From Hydnum rufescens UP504 (taxonomy: Eukaryota > Basidiomycota > Agaricomycetes > Cantharellales > Hydnaceae): a stretch of DNA of 64,000 nt. Below the pieces are notes generated by a model, which worked only from the letters and a program-made list of their open reading frames with translations, ran no database searches and had not been told where the DNA came from. A program made the translations under genes and the position numbers. Below are positions 21,101 to 32,054 of this stretch, piece after piece. How positions within the stretch are numbered: the stretch's first letter is position 1; each line of letters opens with the position of its first letter. The stretch lies in contig MU129056.1 of assembly GCA_014904985.1 (NCBI GenBank), positions 18,780 to 82,779 on the forward strand. Direction: 5' to 3'.

Positions 21101-22760
21101 AGTGGCATTTATTTCTAAAAGCCTCAATGATGTGGAACACAATTATGAAATTCATGACAAAGGGCTATTGGCAATCATCTGTGGCTTACAAGAATTTTGA
21201 CACCTCAAGGGAGTGGCACATCCAGTAGAAATCTTGACTGATCACTGCAATCTTGTCTATCTCATGACAGCCCAATCTCTCAATAAGCAACAAGCATGCT
21301 GGTCCTTGTTCTTATCCTGTTTTGATTTCCACATCACCCACTGCCCTGGGAAGACTTATACTAAACCTGATGCCTTATCTCACCAAGCTGATCATCATCA
21401 TGGAGAGGGAGATAACCAGAATCAGACCCTCCTCCCACCCAAGCTCTTCCAGATTAAGGCAACAGAAAGCTTGCCCATACAGGGTCTTGGGGCTGATTTC
21501 CAGCAGAGGATCCATGACTCAAAGGATCTAGATGAGTAAGTGGCCAAGGCAATAAAGGATCTGGATGGATCTAAGGAGGATGGTTGGGTTGAATCTGATG
21601 GGCTTATCCTCCTCTGGGGAAAAGTCTATGTCCCATGCAATCCAAAGTTGTGTCATGATGTTGTCAAGGCTCATCATGACACTCCTGTTGCAGGACACCC
21701 TGGTTGATGGAAGACAGTTGAACTAGTCACTCACAATTACTGGTGGCCAGGGATCACACAATACATTGCCAACTATGTACAGGGGTGTGACAGATGTAAT
21801 CACACTAAGACATTCCCCACCATGCCATCGGGAAAACTCCAACCTAACCAGGTTCCAGACCATTGATGGCAAGTTGTCACCACAGATTTCATCACAGGCC
21901 TCCCACCCAGTCAGGGATATAATGTAATTTGGGTAGTGGTTGATTGCCTATCAAAACAAATGCATGCAATCCCAACTATGGATGAGGTTGACTCTGTGGG
22001 ACTTGCTTGACTCTATTGTGACCATGTTTGGAAGCATCATGGCCTACCTGAAGAGATTATCAGTGATTGGGGACCCCAGCTTGCACCCTCCTTTATGAAG
22101 GAATTCAATTGTCTCCTTGGCATTCACACTTCCCTGTCTACAGCATATCACCCTCAAACTGATGGTCAGACAGAGCAAGTTAACCAGGAAATCAAACAAT
22201 ATCTATGCCTCTTTGTCAATGAGAGGCAGGATGATTGGTTTGACTGGATGGCATTAGCAGAGTTCACCTACAATAATTGCATTCACTCTGCCACCCAATA
22301 CTCTCCTTTTGAACTCAATACTGGCCAACACCCACACCTGGGCACAGATCCTACTCAGGAAACCCACCTGGAGGCTGTTGATGAGTTTGTGAAGCACATG
22401 AAGCAAGCCACAGAGGAAGCCAAATCTGCCCTTCATCAAGCAGCAAATGACATGGCATGCTTCTATGATGCTCACCAACAAACTGCACCCAGTTATGAAA
22501 AAGGAGATAAAGTTTGGCTCAATGCAGAGAACATCACAACAATGTGCCCTACCAAGAAGTTTGATGACAAGTGGTTTGGTCCCTTTCCCATTGACAAAGT
22601 CATCTCACCATCAGCCTATTGGCTAAAACTCACCCAGAACTTCCAATGAGTCCACCCAGTTTTCCATGTCAGCAAGCTCCACCCATTCATACCTGATTGT
22701 ATCCCTGAGCAATGCCAACCCCCAGTACCCAAACCAGTCATTACAGCAAAGGGAGACACA
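21101..22760 (+). pseudogene. Gypsy-1 RNase H end and integrase, broken
   Basis: RNase H ends with FHITHCPGKTYTKPDALSHQ at about 21325-21380. The integrase zinc-binding region is about 21670-21800 (HHDTPVAGHPG...YWWPG...GCDRC). The catalytic core has [10 protein letters not shown] (first Asp), then SDWGPQLAPSF (second Asp, with Trp where Arg is the rule, a CGG-to-TGG change), and TAYHPQTDGQTEQVNQEI (Glu). The longest intact piece is 22095-22649 (184 codons). Stops near 21198, 21537, 21705, 21865 and 22008, and at 22647, break the frame; the last precedes VHPVFHVSKLHPF, where Arg is expected. Confidence 0.92.
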
Positions 22761-22925
22761 GAATATGAGGTCAAGACAATCTTGGACAGTTGTCTCTATC
22801 AGGAAAAACTGCAATACCTCATTAAATGGAAAGGCTATGGCCCTGAGGAAACAGTTGGGAACTGGAGTCCAACCTTGGTGACTCTAAATGGCTGCTTGAT
22901 GACTTCCACTGCCTCCATCTGAACT
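22761..22925 (+). pseudogene. Gypsy-1 chromodomain
   Basis: The sequence reads EYEVKTILDSC, then LQYLIKWKGYGPEE and NWSPT, the three-part signature of a chromodomain. In chromoviruses this domain tethers integrase to methylated histone H3 and steers insertion into heterochromatin. It lies C-terminal of the integrase, as expected. Confidence 0.85.
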
Positions 22926-23066
22926 CCCCACATTATATTGTGACTGCTATCTGGGATACCCTACCTTTCATGCACTTTGAAAATTTTACTGAGCTCCCTC
23001 AACATGCTTTATTTGACTGGACTCAAGGAAAACTTGTCATGATGCCAAGTCCTAAAAGGGGGGTAA

Positions 23067-23859
23067 TGTCAGGATCAAATTGACATTTGCTTCTGCTTGT
23101 GGACTTACCCATCAGAGTATCATTCCTCATTGACTCTATCATATGGTGCCTACTTCTTCAAATACTCTCATCTCCTCTCTCCCTCCATTCAGTCAGGGGG
23201 TTATTGTCATCCTTGCCATTATTGGCATTTCTCTTATTGTTATTGCCCTCATACTATTGGGCCTTGACCAGCAGGCTGTGGGCTGGGTCATCAACCAGTG
23301 GCAGCATTGGCAGCCTTGTCAGCACCTCTTGTCCCCTTGCTCCCTGCATGAGTCAATGCAAGTGCCAATCCAGACTCCTCCTCCTCCTACTCTGCCCCAT
23401 TCCCTGAATCCTCACCACCCCTCCCAATCCCAGCTCCCTCAGCATCACTATGGTCCTTTGACTCCTTTGACTCCTTTGGGGTACCCAGGTGTACACTGCC
23501 TTGGAAGTATATGTGCTAAGGGGGATGCATATGGCAGTTGGGGCATAGCCATGTGGAGGTGTGCACAGGATTTGTAACATGGCTGTGTCAGCTTAGTGAG
23601 GCTTAGTGATGGTGGCTGTGGAGGCTGATTGATGGGCTGTGGAGGTTGTGGTGGCTGTGTGCAGGAAGTAGTACTTATAGCCCTTTGTAGTGGGGGGATC
23701 ACCAGTTTTGATCTCTCAGGATTCCCACTGTGATAGGTGTGAGACTTGTGTATCCCTTGTTGTGGGGTGTATACTCAGGATTCCCACTGTGATAGTGTGT
23801 GGTTAATTAATCTCTTTCCTCTTTCTGTTTGTGGCTTCAATGGCAGTGTTTCCCTGACA
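23067..23859 (+). repeat. Gypsy-1 3' LTR (uninterrupted)
   Basis: It starts TGTCAGGATC after a purine tract (AAAAGGGGGG) and ends TCCCTGACA, 793 bp. It carries the empty target TACTTATA near 23673 that is occupied by element 1 in the other LTR, and the duplicated CTCAGGATTCCCACTG (near 23719 and 23775). Confidence 0.94.
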
Positions 23860-23869
23860 GGGTAGGCTC

Positions 23870-25521
23870 TTCATCAAGGTTGATCTCAGCATCAATAGCA
23901 ACAAGTTCACCTTCTCCTTCCAGTGGTGAGGTCCTATGAGATGGCAGTGGCACCACATGGCAAAGGGTGACTGATGAAGGACCAAGGAGATTAGCAAGTG
24001 TTGCAGCCATAGCAGTGTCCACTTTGTGAAGGCTGGTGCCAAACAAACCATTGAAGATGGACCATATAGACTGATTATTATTGGATATGAAGATTGGATA
24101 CTGGATGTACCAAGGTGATGGATGCTTGACCTCTGCTGCTCAAGACATCTTCCAAATTTCCACAAAATCCCCATGTGGCTCAGTACATGCAGTGACACAT
24201 TGAGCAGCCTACTGGGTCTCTGGGTCAGAAACAGAACTGAAGGAATCTAGAGGATGGACCTCCCTCTCCTCCAAAACCTGAATCCCATGCAAGGGAACAC
24301 TGTGGTGCTCCAACTTGGCCACTGGGACATCCACATTTTCCATAACAAAGAACAACCAATCAATGAGTGGTTGACTCCAAAATGAGGCAGCTCCAAACCA
24401 CAGACAAAGGCCATATGATTGAGGGTGTGATGCATGAGAAGTCATGCAGTTGCAAGCATCTCCACTTTGGTGTCCTCAATGGCCACAACCTCCTTATTAA
24501 TTGCATGCTTAGGGTAGGATACCTGGGTGGCTTCCAGTAGTTCTTGCTCCCTACTCTCAACCAGAAGCATCACCAAGTCAGAGTGGTGGTTGGGTCAGAA
24601 GAGTGGCACATTAATGAGGTCCAAAAGGAAAAACTGCACAGCCTCCAACCACCAGCAGTAACAGTCAAATGCAAAAATAAGCTTCCCTCACATTTCACTG
24701 ATCCAGCATTGATTGAGGTACCAATTGTGTCTGTGGTGAACTTTGCCAAATGGTAAGAACTGCATGGTTTGGTGCTGGTGGAGATAGGGACAATGTGGGG
24801 AATTGCAATTGTAAATGTGCCTCACACACAGCTTGTCAATGAATGACCAGGCTGAATGTGGTTGCTGCCAGGATTGAACATTGCAGGGAGACTTGGGCCA
24901 ATGTCTATCCAGGGTTTCTCCAGGTAGCATAGAGTTAAGGCCAGAAAACAACAAGTTGGAAGGGGGATGTGCTGGAATGGTGCTGAGGATCTGCAACAGT
25001 CCCAATAGTTCCTCAGACATATCCTTCTCCCAAAGGGTATTGGTGTACTCAAGCACCCAGCCTTGGATACTCACAAAATGGTCATCACAGATAGGCCATT
25101 CACTGATGGCATCTTTGAAGACCAAGTTAGTCTTTGGGAACTCCTGATACAAAATTTACATAAACACACCACATCACTTCTGTTTGAAGTGACAGAAGTA
25201 CCACTCACAGACCTCTCCATGTGACTCAAGAATTGAAATGACAATGGGCTTCATGGGGGCAAGAGGTTCACCCAACTGCCATTGCAACAGCCCAGAATTG
25301 TCCAAGGTGTCCACAGGTAAAGACTTCTTGGGTTCCACTGTAGAGCTGGTGGTAGAGGCAGGTGTTGAAGTGGTAAGTTTCTTTTGGAACTTGGGGAACA
25401 CCTTCTGTAAGCTGCCAGACAATGATGCTGCAGGGGTAGGAGGCACCAGCATTGAAGAATGCTCAGTTGTTTGACTCAGTTTATTGCTTGAAGTTGGTCT
25501 TTTTGATGTGGTTCTCACCAT
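23870..25521 (-). pseudogene. Decayed minus-strand coding sequence, unrecognised
   Basis: On the minus strand, 25521-25174 opens with a Ser/Thr/Pro-rich start (MVRTTSKRPTSSNKL) and continues through LPVDTLDNSG and GEVCEWYFCHF. After two stops, 25152-24688 stays open for 154 codons (LVFKDAISEWPICDDHFVSI). Further short open pieces follow on the same strand to about 23870, where the gypsy-1 LTR begins. No domain is recognised. The pattern fits an old protein-coding gene or element ORF truncated by the gypsy-1 insertion; its continuation is not found on the left side of gypsy-1 in this window. Confidence 0.5.
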
Positions 25522-27590
25522 CTCTCTAACAGACCCATATGACCCCAGAGCAGACTAACCACTCCAAAGCACAAAGATAAGTTTGGGGGATAACTGAGAG
25601 GTCAGGAGAGTTGAAGTTGAGAAGATTTGCATCTGCAGATTCAATTCATCTTCTTGAAGATGCTGAATATTTGTGCCAAATGTTATGGGACTTGAGACTA
25701 TTAGCCACATTAAAAAGGATATATTGTAATATTATTCCTAAGGCATTATTTATGAGTCTACAGCTGGAGTTGATTGAACTCACTTGAGCCACTTCTGAAA
25801 ACTAATGTGGCTATTTGGGCCCATATGGGAGAGATATAGTGTACTTATGGCAGACTAGATAATGTGTGTTTTCAGTATTCCATTTCAATCATATACATGT
25901 GCTGGTCCACACAAATCCATGATGTGATTTGAACTCTGTATCTAAAATGCAACAGTCCATTTCCATATATATTTATGTTCACATGACTCCATGGCACAAT
26001 TTGAATGCCATATCCAAAATTCCTTAAAATAACAAGTGAGCAGTGACTCAGGACATGGCATCATACTGATATAATGAGTTCCTGAGTTCTTGGTGAATAT
26101 CACTCCAGGATGAGGGCATCCTATTCATTTTGGAGTGTGTGAAGGATGACCAGTGTTGGAGGGATGAATCCCTACACCATAAAATCCTGATCCAAGGTCC
26201 AAATTCCTTTTGAATGAATCAATTACATGTCACCCTGCCCATTTAATACCATCATCATTCATTTATTCAAGAATCTATTGGATTCCTACCCCTTACCAAC
26301 TCATGATATCACCTCATTCATTTATCATGAACACCAGTCAATTTATTGACTGTCTGTCAGACCTCAACAGTCCTCAAAAAGGGGCAGTTTATGCCCTACC
26401 TCAAGTCCAATTTATTTAGACAAGGCAATTCAACTTGCCATCTTTCTTCAAGACTGTATGACTTGCCTGTTCTTCCAAGTCATCTTACTGCTTTAAGGGT
26501 GACAAATTGTGATTATGTAATGATGCAGACCAGGCCTAGTTCTGATTCTGGACTTGCAGATCCATCACATGATCCAGAAAGGGGCTACACTACTCTCAAG
26601 GAGTATTTTTAGAATTTCTCTGTCAGTTATGATCCGATTGACTCAGAACGACAGCTCCCAGAAAGGTACGAATCATACCTATCGAACAGTACCAAATATG
26701 TGACTAACAGATAAAGAATACAGTCCCTGCACCATTATCTTTCCATGATTCATACTCTGAAGGAGTATTTCTTGATTTTTGAAGCCAATTATTATCAGAT
26801 TCATTCACAATTACCATGCCCTGAAAGCTGTTGAAAATGTGCATCAAACAGTACCAAGGGAAAAATGAGCAGACATGAACTCCATTTTCACAAGACAACA
26901 CCCTCCCCATGACTCCCCCTTTGCTCCACCATCCAAAATAGCAAATTACTTCCAATCCTCTTATGTCTGATGGAGAAGACTCTCAGGGCAACCTATTCCA
27001 CTTTTCCTTAAGGGAACTTGTCCAGAATTGAAGGAGGAATAGCATGTAATGTGTCAATCTCCCCTTTGATCTTGAAATTGGAATATCTCCATCAGTTTTG
27101 AAGATTTTAACTTCATTTCCTTTTATCTATATGTCCCTTAAGTCCGACTTTTTCACTTTATATTGAGTCGAAATCTGGATTGTATATTAGGTGCAGCTAG
27201 CACACAAATTCAGTAGTTCTCCCCCTCCCTCCAGTTTGAAGCTTCTTGAACAGCTGCTGGTCCCTGGGTGATTTCTCACTACAAAAAGTGAATTTTGACT
27301 ACACTTTGACTAAGGTCTCAAGAAGGGATTCTTAGGGTGTGGTACTTTGACACAAACATGCATTCTCACTTAATTGCTTGGGCTTTGTTGGCTCACAGTA
27401 ATTTCCCCCTGTTCCAAAAAAACCTTTTTCACATAACAGGGCAACTACAAATACCCTTCAAGGCCCCATTTTAATGTATGAAACCCCCCCTTGAAGGGTA
27501 GTAGAATAGCAGGTTATCACCTACTACTGCTGAGTGCTTACAGGATGGACATTTCACCACCTGCTATGGGACCACAATAGTATCTAATAA
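25522..27590. other. Unassigned AT-rich sequence
   Basis: No coding region is recognised. Two diverged copies of a phrase around 'ctc(a/g)aaggagtattt' (26598 and 26757) are followed by similar text, suggesting an old direct duplication about 160 bp apart. The rest has the look of eroded repeats. Confidence 0.4.
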
Positions 27591-27596
27591 GATGAC

Positions 27597-28765
27597 CATG
27601 AGCACCTGCTATGATGTGCATATCACCTGCTATGCTGTGCATATCACCTACTATGGGAAGCATAGCATGTACTATGGATCAACAGATCACCCACTATGGG
27701 CACATATCACCTACTATGAAACATATATCACTTGCTATGAAGTACATATCACCTACTATGAACTACATATCACCTACTATAAAATACACATCACCTGCTA
27801 TAACCATATCACTTGCTATGAACCACCTATCAGCTGCTATAGAATGCATATCACCTGCTATATCAGGCATATCACCTACTAGGACATACATATCACCTGC
27901 TATAGAATCTATATCACCTGCTACAGAATGCATGTCACCTACTATGATACCATATCACTTGCTATGAACTACATATCTCCTACTATAAATCCCATATCAC
28001 CTGCTATGAATCCAATATCACCTGCTATAGAATGCATATCACCTAGTATGACATCCATATCACCTGCTATGACATTCATATCACCTGCTACAGAATGCAT
28101 ATCACCTACTATGACATCCATATCACCTGCTATGACATTCATATCACCTGCTACAGAATGCATATCACCTACTATGACATCCATATCACCTGCTATACCT
28201 CCCATATGATCTGCTATGAATCCTATATCACCTACTATAGAATGCATATCACCTACTATGACATCCATATCACCTGCTATAGCATGCATATCACCTGTTA
28301 TTACATTTATATCACCTGCTACAGGATGCATATCACCTACTATAACAGCCATATCACCTACTACAACATCCATATCACCTGCTATATCAGGCATATCACC
28401 TGCTATAGAATCCATATCACCTACTATAGAATCCCTATCACCTGCTATAGAATCTATATTACCTACTATAGAATCCCTATCACCTGCTATAGAATCCATA
28501 TCACCTACTATAGAATCCCTATCACCTGCTATAGAATCCATATCACCTACTATGACATCTATATCACCTGCTATGACATCTATATCACCTGCTATGACAT
28601 CTATATCACCTGCTATGACATCTATATCACCTGCTATGACATCCATATCACCTGCTATGACATCTATATCACCTGCTATGACATCCATATCACCTGCTAT
28701 GACATCCATATCACCTGCTGTGACACCCATATCACCTGCTATGACATCAATCACTGCTATACCAT
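27597..28765. repeat. 21-bp minisatellite (TATCACCTGCTATGACATC core)
   Basis: About 55 imperfect copies in tandem. The last third (28555-28740) is nearly homogeneous, while the first third shows variable units. The period is a multiple of three, so five or more frames on both strands stay open for 90-300 codons and read as heptapeptide repeats (ISPAMTS on plus, DMDVIAG on minus). These are not evidence of genes. Confidence 0.95.
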
Positions 28766-30000
28766 GCAATCACCTGCTAATACCATGCAGATCACCCTGT
28801 ATGATCCGATGCGTGAGGTGAGCGCTGGTGGGAGACCATGCATCATCGCGTTGCTGGGATGGGGCGTTATGCCGGTTGGTGGTGGGTCGGAGCGTGCGGT
28901 GGGGGGTACCATGCAGATCAGCCTGCGGGATACCGAGTCAGGGTCGACCGGGCTGGTGATGCAGTGCATAGTCACGCTGCTGAGGCATGCAGTCAGCTCT
29001 GCGTGATGACATCCGACGTCGAGGCCTCGCTATGGAATCGCATATCAGGCTGCTACTGATGAATGGGCTGGGCACCGCTGCTACAGCATGGCAGTCAGCG
29101 GCCGTGCTGATGAGATGTACAGACAGCGTATAAGTCTGCGATAGCCCTGAGACGTGGATGGGAACTGCGCGGAGTGCGACGACCACTGTCGGGGCGTGGG
29201 AGAGCCAGTTTCAGTTGCCACGGGCTCTGCGGACTCGACATATGAGTCGTGATCGATCGGCGCGTGCGTACTTGGGAGTGTGCGTGCAGGCGCGGGGTTG
29301 ACCTGATGAGGAGTAGAGGGGAGGTGGCGCGGCGTGCCCGGATGAGGATGGCGGGTGATATTGAGTCCATGTCCGATTGGAGGGGTGAGGGTGGGAGCGG
29401 GCGGTGGTGTGGGGGGGGGTGGTGGTGGTGTAGTGGTCATGAGGAGTGAGACTAGCTCATGCTGGCGTAGGTGAGTGATGGATGGACTGCTTCGGCACTC
29501 GCTCTAGAGAGCGCTGTGGTGGGGTTGGCCGGCGAGATGGAGAGTAAGGGTAGTGGTGTTAAAATGGAGATGCAAGTCCGGGGATCCTGGGAGATGTCTG
29601 CTAATCCAGCGCGCTGGTTGTGTGGTATCGAGCCCCGGGATTTCGGTGCGGGCTGCGGAGTCGGCCACAGTCGGGCTTCCTGTGGCCGGTCGTACAATGG
29701 GCGGGTGGACCTGTGTTCTCTTGTTCTTGGTCCTTATTATTTTTTTTTCTGTTTCTTTTACCCTTTTATTTGTTTGTTGTATCTACTTCCGTGTTGCCGC
29801 CTGAGTGTGTGTTCAGGGGTCCAGAAGGAATGTTTTTGTTCGGTGTCTCTGCTGCGCTGCCCGGACAAGCCTACAAAGTTCCTAATGGGTTGGAAGAGTC
29901 ATTATGGTGAGGAGTACCTTCTTGATGGTTAACAAGGATAGGTGCGATGCATTATGGCAGCTGAAGAACAGCCAGGTATATATGTCATATTGTGAACTCT
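28766..30000. other. CpG-rich block next to the minisatellite
   Basis: CpG density rises abruptly at about 28800 and stays high to about 29700. Parts (28780-28830, 28905-28930, 29030-29100) still resemble the minisatellite (ACCATGCAGATCA, GCATATCAGGCTGCTAC). Open frames exist on both strands (for example 29471-29932 plus, 29081-29440 minus, Pro/Thr-rich) but none has a recognisable domain. It could be an unmethylated or unique region. Confidence 0.5.
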
Positions 30001-31870
30001 CTGTTATTCATATATAGGTGAGGAGGGTATACAAAGCTTTACACCATAGCAGCGTGAGTTGCACATACATGGGCTTCATTGTTGTGTACGGTAGTGTGAT
30101 ATGAATTCTACAGCAGCGGGATAGGTGGGAGAACCTTCCGGAGGTAGTGAGGGGCTGCCTTACTGGGGGATCTTATTAAAACAACCCTGGCTGAATTATT
30201 TCTGTAATCTCAAACAGATAGTAGGTGATCGCATTCTGTAGCAGGGTGATCGAGCGAGGACGGGACGTACATAGCAGGTTGTCATATGGGGTATTGTGAC
30301 TCAGCATGTGGGGTGCAGGCACTCAAGACAGTCAGCCTGCATCACTATGGAACTACTCGCCGTGCTATTAGCCCACTTTCCAATAGCAGCTAGGTACTGA
30401 CTCTGTCAGAGGGAGGCAATAGAGGCGTTGATGTTTCCGTTTGGCTGGCTGATCTCCTCTTTTCCCTGGTCATACATCAGCATGGCCTTATTCCTTCCCT
30501 GGTCTTTTCATCTGCTAACATGCTGGGAGGTCTCTTCCCATTCCCCATCCAGGCCAGCATCATCCCAAATGGCATCATCTACCCAATGTCAAATAGGCCA
30601 TTGATGTCCACAGGTTTGGGGATCACAGCATTTGTTTAATGGGGGGACCAGGCTTTCATATCAGAAAGCTGAGCCAAAAAGCCATTTTAGTGCCTGGCCA
30701 AGGCTTTTATTTCCTGGGCAATCATCTTTTCAATGCCTCTGCAGTCTGTGCATGGGCTTTTATGATCTGAATAAACAGTGGGTGAGATTTTGGAATAGCT
30801 TCTTTGGCCAGCCATAGGGCATAACTTTTACTAGAGTGGACCGAATAAAGACATTCCAGTGCTCAACTCAAAATTATGCTCTCGGATCCTTGTTCTTATC
30901 TGTGCTTTACTGCACAGGCTCACAGGCACAGCCCCAGGACTTGTCTTTTCTGGCTCCTTTCCAAAGCACTACTATGTGGGTCAGTCCTTCTGTGCCAACT
31001 GTGACATGCCCTTCGGTTCTTGTGGCCAACCTGTTGCAGGTAATTCCCTGCTGGTTTTGTGATTGTAGAAGTGAGCGTCAAATTGTTCACCCCCCCCCCC
31101 CCCCGCCCACATAAGCACTTGTTCTGTCTTCCCTAGCTTTGATTCTCTCCTGAGTAGTATTCTTATGACCAGCCTCTTCATCTGCATGGGTAGCAAGCAT
31201 AGACACATTTGCTTCACAAAGGAACCTGCCAAATTTTTGGCCACCACTAAGCAGAAAAGTCCAGGTTTGCCCAATGGAGGGGGAAGGGAATGAGCGAGTC
31301 ATCCCCCCTGGCAGTGGTTTGGACTGGGTCTCCAATTTGATCCCTCCACCCAGCTTGAAGCGTTGATGACTAGACAGTCACACTCTCCCAATTCTTTCCC
31401 TAGCAGGCCTCCAGTCTGACCATGGTGTGGACATAATGCTTCTTAGCCAAGTAGCCTGTGATTGGGCAGGTGGCCTCATCCCAATGTATCATTGAGGTGC
31501 TCAGAACAAAATAATCTTTGATGTGCTAGAAATTGGGTCATTGAGTCTCCTTTGAAAGGCGTGTTCATAAGTCAAAGGCATACCCAGAGACTCGCAACAC
31601 AGATCCTGCTTTTTTATCCCCCGCCTTTTCCATTTCTCCTCGCCATGTCGAGAGCAAACCCTTTGCCTTTTTGAGGGATTGGTACATGCATGACAAAGGC
31701 CCATGGTGTCCAAAGCATGAAACTGAAACACACCATTCCCCCCCAATCAATCCTGGGGGATATTTGTGTTTTTTGATCGGCTAGTAATCGGCTAGGTGGG
31801 CATAGCAGAAGTTGCAGTCAATCGCCTCTCTTTGCATGGGTATCAGACACAGGTAAAGCCGGTGTCATCT
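30001..31870. other. Unassigned region with reversed minisatellite remnants
   Basis: Around 30215-30290 the phrases 'atagtaggtgatcgcattctgtagcag' (cut) and CATAGCAGGTTGTCATATGG are reverse-oriented, degenerate forms of the 21-bp repeat. The remainder has short open frames on both strands and a poly-C tract near 31090-31105. Some minus-strand text may belong to the broken transposase upstream, but I cannot align it. Confidence 0.35.
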
Positions 31871-32054
31871 GTCATGGAAGATGCCATAGCATGGGTGATC
31901 TGTTATGGTCAATTATGAGCAGGCGTCGCTCTCGCCAATTGAGCCAGTAGGCTGAGCATTCGTCGCTCAGATACAAGGCAAACATGTTTTTTGCCATATA
32001 AGGCAGTAGGTACGGATTCTGCATGGATGTCATAGCAGGTTGATTATGGGCTGT

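Larger units (their letters stand above)
1723..23859 (+). mobile_element. Gypsy-1: decayed Ty3/gypsy chromovirus carrying nested insertions
   Basis: The element is bounded by related LTRs (1723-12140, interrupted, and 23067-23859), both running TGTCAGG...CCCTGACA. Between them, in the usual order, are gag with a zinc knuckle, aspartic protease, reverse transcriptase, RNase H, integrase and a chromodomain. Removing the insertions at 2366-11951, 14084-18970 and 19052-19698 with one target copy each leaves about 7.0 kb, a normal size for a gypsy element. All open frames are broken, mainly by TGA codons at positions where Arg or Trp is expected. The bases next to the two LTRs (ATGGG, GGGTA) do not form a target duplication. 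It was the host for all later insertions in this stretch and is therefore the oldest layer. Confidence 0.92.

Noticed and set aside
1718..23864. Target duplication for gypsy-1
   Set aside because: The flanking bases ATGGG and GGGTA do not match, so none is claimed.
27592..29006. Long overlapping ORFs (303, 266 and 201 codons)
   Set aside because: They are translations of a 21-bp tandem repeat in several frames on both strands.
29471..29932. CpG-rich 153-codon ORF as a host gene
   Set aside because: No recognisable domain, the frame overlaps other open frames of similar length, and no splice or promoter structure is clear.
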